DNA of 64,000 bases, taken from assembly GCA_010909725.1 (NCBI GenBank), contig JAACMV010000006.1, positions 310,001-374,000 of the forward strand, written 5' to 3'. Positions 1-13,167 of this stretch are shown piece after piece. The notes beneath the pieces were generated by a model that was given only the letters and a program-made list of their open reading frames with translations, had not been told where the DNA came from and made no database searches. Position 1 is the stretch's first letter, and every line of letters begins with the position of its first letter. The position numbers and the translations under genes were made by a program. This DNA is from Picochlorum sp. 'celeri' (lineage: Eukaryota; Chlorophyta; Trebouxiophyceae).

Positions 1-1312
1 CTGCATGTAATGTACTCCCTCTAAAGAAAAATGCTTTGCTATGGATCCCTCGACCCTGGAGACGAGCTCCTCCACATGGAATAACGTCCTCTGAATACCA
101 GGCTGAGCATATGTATAATGATCTTGGATACCATCAAGTAGCTTGCAAAGGCACCAGTACGAATCCGCTTCAATATCTAATATTTCGTCATCAGAGAGTA
201 CATTTACATTCACATTGTCTATACTGCTGCTGCAATGCCTCTCAGATGTAAAGATTGCCAGAAAAGGAGTTGCCAAATCATTTATTCCCTGAACATATCC
301 ACTTGCAGGATGTCGGATACCCCAAATGAGTAAAATACGCTCCAATGACTTTTGTATTCTACTTTGATGAAAAAATGGTACATTAGGTGCTGTCCTTGGA
401 ACATCAACCACAACTTGTCGGAATGCATTCTCTTCATCACTTGCTTGTGAGATACCTGATACATCTGAAATATTTGAGATGGCCGCAATGCTATCATAGT
501 AATCTGGCACAAAGTTCTTGTATTCCTTCCGTTTCCTAATGAGAACCTGCTCTCGCAAGTCCCTATTAGGGGGAACATATCCCAAAAGCAAACGCCAGCA
601 CACAGGTCTGAATTCTGGTGGTATACCACTCCATGATAGCTCGCGGAGTTGCTCAATGTCAACAATCTTCTCATCCAATAGTTTCCCAAACTTCTCCGTT
701 CTTGGCGCGCTCATACTTCTATACGCAGATACTGAGACGTCTTCTGACTGCCTTTCCAAGCTTGCAGAAATCATATCAGCCTTCGATGTGGTTGCACTCC
801 ATGCTGTATTGGGGTGTGGCACCTCAAGCATTGCGTCAGAAGAGTCTCTTCGAAGTTTCTACGTCAAAACACTGATGTCACGTGAAGCATACTCGTGGGA
901 TCGGTCAAACCAAAACAACATGCGCAGACATCGGGACCTTGAAATCGGGTATTTGAGTACTCACCTGCATATCTGACTCATCTTTTGCATCTATATGAGA
1001 TCTATTACTGTACTCGTCATTTCCAGAGGCATCCTGACCTGAATTGAGAGTCTCCCCAACTGCCCGAGACGAGTGTATTCTCCCCGGAAATCCCCTCAAT
1101 TCGAAATTGCTGCATCAAGATGGATACGTATTTCCTAATACAATCCTTGATTTGGCTGCTTTCGTCAAATGGAAGTCTTCCGGCAACCTGAACAAGCCCA
1201 GAACTACGTACCTTTGCCCTCCAAGGCTTTCGGGAGTAGAATCGCCCGTTTGTTGCGAATTAAACCCTTGCATACAAATTATATCTGTATGTAAAAGTGC
1301 ATCCTGGCGCAT
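1..1312 (-). CDS. TBC-domain Rab GTPase-activating protein, TBC1D22-like (3' end outside window)
   Basis: Likely a GTPase-activating protein for Rab GTPases in membrane traffic. Three exons are visible: 1312-1212, 1109-965 and 858 down to the window edge, joined by introns starting GTACGT and GTGAGT. They give 368 residues, beginning MRQDALLHTD. The first ~150 residues are polar and probably disordered. The TBC domain starts near residue 151 with RELSWSGIPPEFR, typical of the TBC1D22 subgroup. The catalytic arginine motif (IxxDxxR type) is VVVDVPR near residue 236 and the glutamine finger is YVQG near 269, so both catalytic residues are present and the protein should be active. The C-terminal part of the domain lies off the window. 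The start codon is the first ATG of exon 1; an upstream exon cannot be excluded. It diverges from the kinesin gene with 277 bp between start codons. Confidence 0.85.
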
Positions 1313-1589
1313 CGGGTTTGTAGCCTTGCCTAGATGAGCTCACCAATGGAGGCTCTCATTGGTCTGGAGAATTCAATGGAGGGATTCACAGGCACGCTTT
1401 TTCCTTGTGGAACCTAGGGATCAACGCTTTGAGAAAGAGCGAAAGGAAATCATGTTTCTTCTCATATGCCTGATTCATTCCTGTAGTTAGGCTACGCCGG
1501 AGACCAGAAAGTCAACCTTGATTCTACACAAATCTCAGTGGGATAGAGCGACCTCTCACAGATTTTCAAACCAGGATCTCTAGTGAGAC

Positions 1590-3479
1590 ATGGGGGAGAA
1601 TCGAAAGCCGCTGGGAAGTGTTCCTCCAGATCCGAAACAAAGACAAAGGAGCTCCGCGCAAAATGGTGTATTCCATCCAGAACAACTGCAAGGCAACAAA
1701 GTCAGGGCCGGGTTTGAATCAGACTCTGATGTCGATAGCACCTTTGGGAAGGGCTATGGAATGTCTTGCACATTCCTGGACGAATCACTGGATCAAAATA
1801 TGAATTATGTTCCTTCAGCAAGTTTTGATGGAGGGGGAAGTGGAGAACTAGGGACCAGATCAGCTGCTGCCAGTTGTGTAGTGCCCCCTTCTTCTACATC
1901 AGCACTGAGCTGGAGAGTCATGAACACGCACGACTCTCACATCCTTGAATCTGATACGGCAATACATGATCATCCTGAAATTTCAGGTGATCTGCTCGGT
2001 TTGAAAAGGAAGGCGAAGAGAAATGTTTCAACACGAACTGAGCGTGGGAAACAAGGGAGGCTGAGATGTGGTTATGCAAACACCGTACTGAATATGCCTT
2101 GGTCAGCACCTTCGATGATGGAGGGCTACGGCTACGATGACGCAAGTGATGTGTCCAAATTTGATGTAGTTGCTCGGATTCGACCTTTGAATGATCTTGA
2201 AATCTCGTCAGGAGCTGAAGCATGCATGGATATTGTCCAGCAAGAGCAAGATGGGGACCTCCTCAGAGTTTTTCGCACATCTTCCAGGGAAAGACAAACT
2301 CCAGAAAAAGAGATCAGCTCATTGTTGCAAAATAACTTTTCTTTCAGATCTTGCATCGCCCCTGATGAGGGTCAGGACGTGGTGTTTGACAAGTGTGGAC
2401 TACCAAAATTGATTGATGATGCTCTGGATGGAATCAACGTCACCATCTTCGCGGTACGTCTCTCCCACAAGATGTTGAATAAGGTGTATGACGTATCATG
2501 CTATAACGAAACGTTTCAATATACAGTACGGGCAAACTGGATCGGGAAAAACATTTACAATTCATGGTAGCCAGCCCAGGGATAATGCAGGTCTCAGCAC
2601 AAAGGGTTCTGATTGCAATGGTATTATTCCCAACTCACTTAGATACTTATTCAAAAAGATATATGAAGCAAACGGCACGGCTATATCCTGCGGAGCTTCT
2701 TACTCAGAAATTTATAATGAGGCTATCTATGACCTGCTCATCACAATGGGAAACAGCCCCTTGCGGTTAAAATGGGCAGCGGGAGAAGGCTTTTGTGTAC
2801 CGGATTTGCATATACAGCCTTGTAACACGCTGGAAGACGCTGAAGCTGTTGTATCTCTTGGCAATCGCCGCAGGCGCCAGCGTGCCCACCTTTTGAATAC
2901 ATCATCCAGCAGAAGTCACACCATACTCACATTATATCTACATCGCTCTACGCAAGGGCCTGAAACATATAGATCAGGTAAAATCAATTTTGTTGATCTC
3001 GCTGGAAGCGAGAAATTGAAAGAAACCTGCTCTGAGGGTTTGACTGCAACAAAGGAGACTACACATATCAACAAGTCTCTTTTCCTTCTTGGGAAAGTCA
3101 TTTGCGCACTAGCTTCTGGACAGTCCAAGAATCTAATACCTTATCGAGAATCAAAATTGACAAAAATGCTCTTTGGATCCATGGTCAGTCCATCCAAATG
3201 CCTCATGATAGCATGCTGCTCTCCAAGGTGTGTGTCTCAAAAGCCTTCTGTAACCACCTGTTTCTCTGCTCCTACAACTATAAGATGCTATGCAGTGACA
3301 GCCATGTAGACGAAAGCATTAAAACATTGCAATATGCAGCAAAAGCTAGAAATATTGCCTCTGTACCAATTGTACATTCCAATCCAGGCGAGACAACTAT
3401 TGCTGCCTTGGAGCGAGAAATCAAAATCCTCAGAACAGAGATCAGTCTACTCAAAGCCAGAGGTCCAAGGAATATGTAG
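1590..3479 (+). CDS. Kinesin motor protein with long N-terminal extension and almost no tail
   Basis: Microtubule motor ATPase. Exons are 1590-2453, 2527-3227 and 3296-3479 (582 residues). Residues 1-190 are a low-complexity polar extension; the motor core begins at about SKFDVVARIRPL. P-loop GQTGSGKT is at 290-297, switch I NTSSSRSH near 411 and switch II VDLAGSE near 444, so all nucleotide-binding motifs are intact. After the motor there is only a ~45-residue neck with a short predicted coiled coil (AALEREIKILRTEI) before the stop. Most kinesins carry several hundred residues of stalk and tail, so this is either a tail-less motor or further exons were missed after 3460. I could not place it in a kinesin family. 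Intron 1 interrupts the codon just before the P-loop tyrosine. Confidence 0.85.
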
Positions 3480-3872
3480 AGACCACATCTTGTTGAAGTT
3501 TGAGGAAAAGCCATCTATCAATGTATATATCTGCATCGATCAGTCAGGCAATCTGTGAAAAAGCATTGAGCACATCTGCCAAGACTGAATTCATAATCAT
3601 GATGCCTTGCTTGAAGGCCTCCTAGGAGGGGTCGACTCAACCAGGCTATATGTAGGCTGGTACCCTAGGGAAGATGTCACTCTCTATCAAACAATCCCTT
3701 CCATGGGTGATGGCTCTCTATTTCAGCCGATGCCCAAAAGATACTTGCCATGCAGTGGGGTTCCGCTGTGTCAGCAATGAAATATATTAACAGTTACATC
3801 AAAACATATATTCATACAAAACCTTTCATCAGAAAACCATCTCGTGTATTTGCAGCCAGTAACAAGACAAGC
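3480..3872. other. Intergenic: kinesin 3' region and enolase promoter
   Basis: No convincing gene. The start of enolase lies just right of this stretch. I see no repeat, RNA gene or strong TATA motif. Confidence 0.5.
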
Positions 3873-5580
<1,708 letters not shown>

Positions 5581-5820
5581 AATCTTGAAAGGAGTTGAGG
5601 AAGCCTTCCATTCCAAATTCGATCATGTGTTTTTTGTTGGAATCTTCATAGAAGGAGTCTTTTCCAGGCAGCGAAACACCAGTGCAGGCATTTTGAATAA
5701 GGTTATCAAGTAAAACCTTCTCGTATGTAATATATCGAATATGAAATTTTCACAGAAGTGATTTTATTCCTGTGTGCTGCGCAAGTCTGACCAAAAGAGG
5801 GCTTTGGCGCAAGAGAATTC

Positions 5821-6931
5821 ATGGCTAGTTCTTCAGTTGTTTTGGCTACGGCTGGGTATGATCATACAATAAGGTACTTGAAATACCCATAAATCATGAT
5901 ATTTATGTCTGGCGGAATCCTGGATCATTTACAGCGCGAACTTGCACCGCGAAACCCTTCGACTCGCTGCTGGGGTCCCCCTCGCAAACTTTACATCGAA
6001 TGCCGTTTCTCATGCTAATGTATCCACATGGTAATGCTGTAGATTTTGGGAGGCGACAACGGGCATTTGTTACAGGACATTGCAGTATCCGGATAGCCAA
6101 GTGAACACACTGCAAATTGCAGCAGACAAGAGCCTTGTTGCTGCTGCTGGAAATCCTCATGTTAGGTTATACGAGGTGAATTCTAACAATGCTCAGCCGA
6201 TTGTGTCATATGACGGACATTCAGCAAGTGTTACTACAGTTGGTTTCGAGAAGAACGGAACATGGATGTACAGTTCAAGTGAAGATGGAACTGTAAAAAT
6301 TTGGGATTTGCGAGCACCAGGACCACAGAGAGAGTTTGAGCACAAATCCGCAGTCAATCACGTGATTCTTCATCCAATAAATCAACACGAGCTGATTTCA
6401 GGTGATCAGAATGGTAATATAAGGGTTTGGGATCTCACAGCGGGGGCTTGCTCTTGCGAGCTGGTTCCTGAGGTAGGAGTTCCGGTGAGGTCACTGACAA
6501 TAGCTCCAGATGGGTCTTTACTGGTCGCGGCAAACAACTCAGGAACATGCTATGTCTGGAAAACGCTTCAAGGTATGAACACTACTACACAGTTTGAGCC
6601 TTTACACAAGTTAAAAGCTCATGGTACATACATTCTGAAGTGTCTGTTGAGTCCGGATGTAAGACAATTAGCTACAGCGTCAGCGGACAAAACAATAAAG
6701 TTATGGAATTTGGATGGTTTTACACTTGATAGAACGCTTACTGGACATCAGAGATGGGTGTGGGACTGTGTATTTTCAGTGGATGCAGCTTACTTGGTGA
6801 CGGCAAGCTCTGACTGCTCTGCTAGATTATGGGATCTATCATCGGGTGATGCAATTCGGGTATACAGTGGGCATCATAAAGCATGTGTTGCATGTGCTCT
6901 AAACGACAGTGCTCTTGACGGATCTGTTTGA
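5821..6931 (+). CDS. LST8: LST8, WD40 subunit of TOR complexes
   Basis: WD40 beta-propeller that binds and stabilises the TOR kinase domain. Exons 5821-5873 and 6043-6931 give 313 residues, the normal length. The N-terminus [18 protein letters not shown] followed by FWEATTG matches the family closely. Seven WD repeats can be followed, with hallmarks [44 protein letters not shown] and [15 protein letters not shown]. The intron splits the arginine codon before FWEA. Ends convergently with the gene at 7298-9433. Confidence 0.96.
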
Positions 6932-7297
6932 ATGCATTATTTTGATTTAAGATACACATGTACTATTAGTTGGTATTAAAACAGGCTACTCAAATGCCTA
7001 ACAGGTCTATTGACTACATTTTAGATGCATCCTTCTTCTCTGGAATCTCCCAAGCACTTGGTGCAAGCGTGCGAGTTTACGGTCTTGCACGAGAAACCAT
7101 GGAACGAAATGAAAATGCAACAGTGAAAAGATGTCACAGATTCGTCAACGTATCTTGGTTATTCGGACAAATGATTGTGCTACATCTGCAGACCATTTCC
7201 TTTTGGATGCATCAGGAACTGTGATACGTCTCAGTTATCCTTGTAAGAACTGCGTTGCTAAGGTTGCCTTAACCTCTCAATCAGCTTATAATGTGAA
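6932..7297. other. Convergent 3' ends of LST8 and the BAT2_N gene
   Basis: Intergenic stretch between two stop codons. Short open frames are present but none has a recognisable motif, so I read it as 3' UTRs. Confidence 0.5.
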
Positions 7298-9433
7298 TTA
7301 CGAATCTTGGGCTTGAACGCTTGGCGCAGCTTTCCCTTTGGGTTGACTGTCCTTTTTCTGATCCCTGCTCTGCTGTCCTTTCTTGGGTCCCGGCTTTGCT
7401 GTTTTCCCTGAATGTTTGGCGTGATGAGGAGCATTCTGTGACAATCCAGGAGGTGGTGCAGCTGTTGAAATCTCTCCGTGGGGCTTCTTCTTGGAGTCCT
7501 TTTTCTTTTTGTGCCTCATAGCCATCTTCTGTCCATCCTGATGTCTGTTTTTCGAAGGACCGGCTGCAGTTGAAGGTGGAGGGCCATCCTGTGGCGGTGT
7601 TATATTCTTATTCTTGCTATCCCTTCCTCTCCTCCCTCTTCCTCTACTATGGGGTCTGTGTGCCCTAGACTTGCCTGAGCCGCCTTTGATCTGATTGATT
7701 GATTGTTGAGTTTGCAAACTTGACTCAGGATCGACGCAGCCATCAATTGTGCTTGGCAACAAGATATCACCAAACTGGAGGGCATGTGAAGCATTTCTTT
7801 CTGCTGTGTTGATTGTATCCAATCCACCTAACAGGAGGCCTAAGCCACCTGTATGCATCTTTCCTGCATCAGAACCAAATGTCATCAGTGGCTGCTGTGG
7901 TCCCTGGCCATCCCCATTTGGCATTGAAGAGAACAGTCCAGGAGGATGCTCTGTTTTACTGAAAGAATATGCAGAGTCAGAGTCTGTCTGTAGATTATCA
8001 TTGAAGCTTGGTTCATTCTCACCAAAGGATATCGGGTGCAAAGAGAGCCCTTGCAAAGAAGGAGGGATGGCATTTCTAGTTATTTCCCCCGAATATGCTT
8101 CTTCGAATTCTGAGGAAGATTTTGGCACATCGCTGATATCTGAAAGATCAGTTTCCTTCCTCATCAGAGAGCTTTCACTTCTATCCAGAGGGGCAGCACT
8201 GGTTGTGTGCTCCACATCATTGCTGGCAATCTTTTCCCTCGAACTACTATGCCTTTTGAGAATTTTCGATGGTTTTATTGCTTTTGAGGGCCCTTCCACG
8301 ATGGTTGACTCTGCTGGGGTCTTGCTGACCACCCGAAAGTCTGGTTTGGTGAGCTCCTGAGCCTCTTCTCTCATTGCTTCTTCTTTTTCTTTTGAGACAG
8401 TCTCGTCTACTTTTTTAGGAGACTTTACTCGAGGTGGCGGCGGCGGCGGAGGTGGAGGAGGAGGTGGTGGTGGCGGTGGTGGTGGTGGAGGCTGGGCAAT
8501 TGAAGAAAGATTTTGATCAGAGTTCATGTCAGCATCTGAATGGGGAGCGATACGACGAAAATCTTCCGGCCTTCTTGTCTGATGTCGCATATAATGAGGT
8601 TCTTTTTGATACCTAGCATCATACCTGTCCTTCTGAGGGAGAAACGAGTCTCCATTCATTCCTCCAGAAGCAAATCTTGAGTGGTCGCCAGTCCCCCTGT
8701 TCTGCAAACGGCCTTCAAATCTTGAGGGCCCCTTATAACTGTGATAATCACCGTAATGTTCACGAAAGTTACTTTCTGATTCACCCGGGCGATATTGTGG
8801 AACTCTATAATGTTCGTCAAAGGACTCCATATCCTCTGGGTGTGGTCCCTTGCTTCTACCGTAGAATCGACCTTGGTTCATTGATTCCTCCTGATCCCTT
8901 GCGTAATCATCATCATAGTATCCATAGTGTCCTCTATACTCAGAACGATACGGATCTCTGTCCATTCTCCTATACTCGTTCCTCCTCACTCCACGACCAT
9001 CACGATGAGGTGATTCTCCTGGCACCCTACCCTCCCAGGTTGGCTCTCTGTAACCTTGTTGTGAAGAAGGCTCCCTTGCATCTCTCCCTTCCGGATGACG
9101 ACGCTCTGGCGTTGCACCCAAGTTAGGAAATTGCTCCCGGCTAGCCAGCTCGAGATTCTTCTGTCTCTCTTCTGGCAATCCCGCGCCACCCCATGCAGGT
9201 GATGGCCGAGCTGGAATCACCCTTGGTGGCATACGGCTCCCATCATCCTGTGTCTCATGCTGAGATTCTTGATTATTCGCTTCTCCACCCGCCCACGTCG
9301 ATGAGATCCCCCCAAAATACGCAGATGATTCATTTCCATTGTTTTCCTTTTTCTGACTGGGCAGGTTCACTGGCTTGGGTGCTGTCACCTTCCCCAAAGA
9401 AACCATACGCCTCTGTCTTCCACTGGCATTCAT
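7298..9433 (-). CDS. BAT2_N-domain protein, MOS1/PRRC2-like
   Basis: Uninterrupted 711-residue frame. The N-terminus RRMVSLGKVTAPKPVNLPSQ followed by KKENNG is the signature of the BAT2_N domain found in animal PRRC2 proteins and plant MODIFIER OF SNC1 (MOS1). PRRC2 proteins bind mRNA and translation factors; MOS1 modulates expression of immune and cell-cycle genes. The rest is disordered: a tryptophan-containing stretch SPAWGGAGLPEE near residue 80, an Arg/Tyr/Asp-rich region at about 100-260, a polyproline run of over 20 prolines near residue 320, and a basic C-terminus rich in Lys, Gly and Arg with RGRGRRGR. It is much shorter than PRRC2 (about 2000 residues) and MOS1 (about 1400). The start follows from the family N-terminus beginning a few residues before the motif. 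Function is inferred from family only. Confidence 0.72.
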   Translation of the reverse strand: MNASGRQRRMVSLGKVTAPKPVNLPSQKKENNGNESSAYFGGISSTWAGGEANNQESQHETQDDGSRMPPRVIPARPSPAWGGAGLPEERQKNLELASREQFPNLGATPERRHPEGRDAREPSSQQGYREPTWEGRVPGESPHRDGRGVRRNEYRRMDRDPYRSEYRGHYGYYDDDYARDQEESMNQGRFYGRSKGPHPEDMESFDEHYRVPQYRPGESESNFREHYGDYHSYKGPSRFEGRLQNRGTGDHSRFASGGMNGDSFLPQKDRYDARYQKEPHYMRHQTRRPEDFRRIAPHSDADMNSDQNLSSIAQPPPPPPPPPPPPPPPPPPPPRVKSPKKVDETVSKEKEEAMREEAQELTKPDFRVVSKTPAESTIVEGPSKAIKPSKILKRHSSSREKIASNDVEHTTSAAPLDRSESSLMRKETDLSDISDVPKSSSEFEEAYSGEITRNAIPPSLQGLSLHPISFGENEPSFNDNLQTDSDSAYSFSKTEHPPGLFSSMPNGDGQGPQQPLMTFGSDAGKMHTGGLGLLLGGLDTINTAERNASHALQFGDILLPSTIDGCVDPESSLQTQQSINQIKGGSGKSRAHRPHSRGRGRRGRDSKNKNITPPQDGPPPSTAAGPSKNRHQDGQKMAMRHKKKKDSKKKPHGEISTAAPPPGLSQNAPHHAKHSGKTAKPGPKKGQQSRDQKKDSQPKGKAAPSVQAQDS

Positions 9434-10341
9434 TTTTCTCTAACTACTATTCGCTCCCTAGAAATAGTCGAGAGTACCTGCAAATTCGCATAGCATGGGA
9501 TCAAAAACATACCAGCAGTGGCAACCAGACCTGGACTAGTCGTGTACGACAGCCACGACTCTCAAGTTGGATGGATAGACTATACCATGCATCAACATAT
9601 ACACCCAAAACCATTGCAGTGCTACTTCTAGCCATACAAACCCCAAACCATTCGCTGATACACACCACGGATCTCCCCTTCAAAATTACCATTCACCTGT
9701 CCAACCCTTTCAACTTGAGAGGTCCTCTTTACCACCATAAACAAATATAACCTCGTTCAGTAGTATCCCTGAGTGAAATACGCACCTACTCCCCAATGAA
9801 TGCCTTGCCAAAAGTCGCCCACGGGCCTTTCAATCTCTTTCCAAGAGCTCACTAGGTAGCCCAAGTTAGATACAAAGTCCACTTTTATCAATTTATGTAA
9901 ATCAATGGTGCAAATTGAAACCAACTGCGCTCTATGGTTCTGTAGAACAGTTCTGGAGGCGACACTGTGGCAAAACGAATCAGCCAAGCCTTGCGTTCTA
10001 GAACACCAATCCAAGGACAGATATTGAGAAATTTACTTCTCTTAATTCATTGAAATTGCAGTAGGCATCAGCGGTGTTGATCTGTAATCATGATGATGAG
10101 GACCACGGCGTGGCATCCAATTGGGCAGACAGGCAGCCCTCTCGGAGAGGGCTCAGATCAAGTCAACTTGAAATCCTTCAAAAGGGCATTGCAGCATCTC
10201 ATGAAATGAAGAAGAGTGCTGTCAGAATCTTGAATAGTCGGTTCTGAATACAAATATTGGACTATTTGTGAGAAAAATACAAGCAACAGGCAGACTGTCG
10301 CACTCGGTGCTTATTTATATACGAGACTGCGGCTTTACTGG
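9434..10341. other. Divergent promoter region, BAT2_N gene / Tim-family gene
   Basis: About 0.9 kb between two divergent start codons. A TATA-like TTATTTATATA lies at 10311-10321, 20 bases before the ATG at 10342, a plausible core promoter or 5' UTR element for the plus-strand gene. No RNA gene or repeat recognised. Confidence 0.4.
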
Positions 10342-11028
10342 ATGAAGGATACAGAAGATTCGGCGATACTTCATTTGGAAGTAGGTGATAGCCTTGCTAG
10401 TAGCAATACGAAGGGTAGAGGTAACCGGAGGAAGTTTCCAGTGGTGGACTCTGACCAAGTTCGTACTCTTGTGGACAAGACTCCACTCTCCGGAGAAGCG
10501 AATGAATCTGAGTTGGTGTTTCGAACTCCCTGTACGGTATCTGGATTGGGTGCAGGGTGCAGCAGTGGAATTCTAGGGTTTGTGTTTGGATTTGGTGGGT
10601 ACTGGCTGAAAGAGAGACGCAGAGGGGTATTGAAGCAGGCTCTCAAAGGTGGATTGAGTTCTGCGAAAACATTTGCTGTATTAGGAGGTTTGTATACAGG
10701 AGTAACGTGTTTTATGACGAGACTGAGGAAGAAGAGTGATGCCTTGAATTCTGGAGCTGCTGGATGCTCCACTGGGTTAGTACTTGGATGGAGCAGCGGA
10801 GGGCATGTTGCTGCAATTCAGAATTGTATTATGTTTGGACTGTTCTCTTACTTTTTGGACAATGTTTCTGATGGGGATGCAGTTGCCTCTGAAATTGGTG
10901 CAAGGCATTGTGCGGGGAGACGGAAGCTGTTGCCCAGAAATCAATCAATGTCAGCTAAAGAATGGTTACAGCCCTGCCTGTCAATCTCTTATTTCAATTC
11001 ATTTTCACCATATTTCTCGGAATCATGA
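10342..11028 (+). CDS. Tim17/Tim22/Tim23 (PRAT) family membrane protein
   Basis: Probable inner-membrane carrier of the PRAT family, which includes mitochondrial protein translocases and plastid-envelope transporters. One exon, 228 residues. Residues ~1-60 are polar. From about residue 67 come the glycine-rich helices: [20 protein letters not shown], then [37 protein letters not shown] and [16 protein letters not shown]. The GxxxG spacing and the F-x-x-x-G-x-x-x motif of helix 2 are closest to Tim22. The family normally ends soon after helix 4 (near residue 175); the remaining ~50 residues are polar, unrelated, and overlap the 3' end of the TrpRS gene on the other strand, so an unrecognised last intron is possible. 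Organelle cannot be decided from sequence. Confidence 0.7.
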   Translation: MKDTEDSAILHLEVGDSLASSNTKGRGNRRKFPVVDSDQVRTLVDKTPLSGEANESELVFRTPCTVSGLGAGCSSGILGFVFGFGGYWLKERRRGVLKQALKGGLSSAKTFAVLGGLYTGVTCFMTRLRKKSDALNSGAAGCSTGLVLGWSSGGHVAAIQNCIMFGLFSYFLDNVSDGDAVASEIGARHCAGRRKLLPRNQSMSAKEWLQPCLSISYFNSFSPYFSES

Positions 11029-12253
11029 ATGCATCAACTATATCTTCTGTAACAGATGCCCGTGCATGCTGGTGTCTTGTGACAATGTCTATGAGGAGGC
11101 TAGAGAGAATGGACTTGATTTCTACGGTTAGCATCTCGCCAGATGAATATCGTTTTCCAATATCTGACAGTTCGGCATCATCTTCCATGAAAAAGTTGAG
11201 CCATTTCCAAGAAACATCAGTATCTAAATTTGCACCCTTCTCCCTGTGCTCTTCAACTGTGACACCTCCCCCACTAAAGACATATTTGTTAACTTTGTTC
11301 TTTATAGTTTTGGGATCATCTGATACATAAATAGCCGATGATTCGTCTGAGGCACTCATTTTGCCATTCTCTCCTTGCATTGCAGGGAAAAACCTTGCCT
11401 CTATCAAGGCTGGTTTCAAAAATCCAAGACGCGGGGCAACATCTCTAGTCATTCTAAAATATGGATCCTGGTCAATAGCACATGGTATCAGACAACGAAT
11501 ATCCTTTCGTGTGCCGAACATGTGAGGAAATGACGTTGGGAATGATGGTGCTGCCTGCACAGCTGGAAATGAAATCTTCCCAATGTAGTCATCTGTTGAG
11601 AAACCAAATATCCCTCGTATTTGATTCATAGTAACGCATCTTTGTAAAGATACTACATTTCTGTAGAACTCGCCTCCCATATACTCAAAATCTGAGAAGA
11701 TGAATGTCTTTGAAACATCAAATCCACATGCAATAATGTCTTTAATATTTTCTCTTGCTAATTTCCTTGCCTGCTCAATGGTCAGATTTTTCCATAAATA
11801 CTTCTCATCGTCCGTCACTTGGATTACTAGTGGTACGTTAAATGCATCCTGAAGCCATTTCGTGAACATGAAAGGGATCAAATGTCCCAAGTGGAGGGCT
11901 TCAGAGGATGGACCCTGGAGAGCAAAAAAAGTCACGTGTTCCGTTAGATACCCAACCGAAAGCTCGTTTCAAACAAGTTCAAAACTCACCCTGCCCGTGT
12001 AGAGGTAGAAAGGCTCTCCTTTCTCGTATGCGTCCAGCAATTCCTCCAAGTCCCTGTGCGCAAAGAAGACTCGTCGCTTCAAAAATGGATGGCTTGGCAC
12101 GCCAGTTACCTTTTCAATCCTTTCAATCAGTTCCTGATGAATGGTTTGACATCCAAACTGTTCGACAAGCTTATTGTAATCAATTCTTCCGTCTGCGCCT
12201 CCACTCACGTCCCAAGGAGTCACCACTTGTTCTGTGCTCTTCTGATCCTCCAT
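10994..12253 (-). CDS. WARS: Tryptophanyl-tRNA synthetase, eukaryotic cytosolic type
   Basis: Charges tRNA-Trp with tryptophan in the cytosol. Exons 12253-11990 and 11914-10994 (394 residues), donor GTGAGT. The class I signatures are HLGH (HIGH motif) and [20 protein letters not shown] and FFSDFEY-type segments are diagnostic of the eukaryotic/archaeal subfamily, with closest resemblance to animal and plant cytosolic enzymes. Translation could begin further upstream at 12460, adding ~69 residues, but the ATG at 12253 gives [11 protein letters not shown] and the normal family length without the WHEP domain of vertebrates. Its stop lies 35 bp inside the oppositely oriented Tim-family frame. Confidence 0.95.
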
Positions 12254-13167
12254 GGCTCGTGCTTTCGCCCAGAAAGAAATCTGCGTACTCAAAGATTTTA
12301 TGTATTTGCATCTGTGTCTTCGGATAGCGCTGCCTTTATTCGAATTCCTTACGCATGGACTGCCACATCTGTAGTACGGATGGGTTTTCTCATCCAGTGT
12401 GCTGACTGGATGAAAATGCGCCTCTTCAACGCTCTTGCCACCATCTCGGAAGGTGTACATGACTTCAAATCATGAAGTAGGTATGTCAAGAACAGTGGGT
12501 CATCGCGGGTTCCGTCAGACATCATCGTATCGAACCCTGTGACACACCTGCTAGAGTGCTCCCTTTTGCAATTCTAGGAGATGTGATATCCTCACGCACC
12601 TAGTCCTCTGTAGTCTTACAGTGTATTAGAAGACGAAAAGTGTCCAATGATTGCTGCAATTCCTTTCTATGATTCAGGAATAAGGACTTCAGCAGACTTG
12701 ATAGCCTTTCCAAAAGTCATCAGGGAGAGTCGTTCTGATATAAGCAGTTTTTCTCAATGACTGGCGATTCTCCGTCTGTTGTCCGTGCAATCCATGAATG
12801 GATAGATATCATTCATGGTGTTTCAATTTTGGAGTGTCGGTGATTCATGTTGTTGTCGTCCATCAAAGAAATCACCTGATATCAAATCAGGCACCTGACT
12901 TGCAGGGGGTCATGAGGGGCGCTCATGAGCGTTGACCATCGGTCCTTAGGGTCAGCATTCCCAAGAGCCCGACTGCAACCGGATCAAAGAGATATAAAAT
13001 TACTTGATAGTCGTTTAAGGAGTCCTGTGTCCGTTTGAAACCAGATAAGATACTGCCGTGCCACGGATTCGTGAAACAGAGTCCATCCCAAAAGTCAACA
13101 AAGCAACGCATTTCACTCTTCGAATACATTTCAGGCGTATCGGTGCATATAATAGGCCATAAATAAT
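12254..13167. other. Divergent promoter region, TrpRS / ORP
   Basis: About 0.9 kb between divergent genes. An open frame continues ~200 bases upstream of the TrpRS start, but I treat it as leader. Nothing else recognised. Confidence 0.4.

Noticed and set aside
7749..8360. 203-codon plus-strand frame within the BAT2_N gene
   Set aside because: Shadow of the 711-residue minus-strand gene; no family feature.
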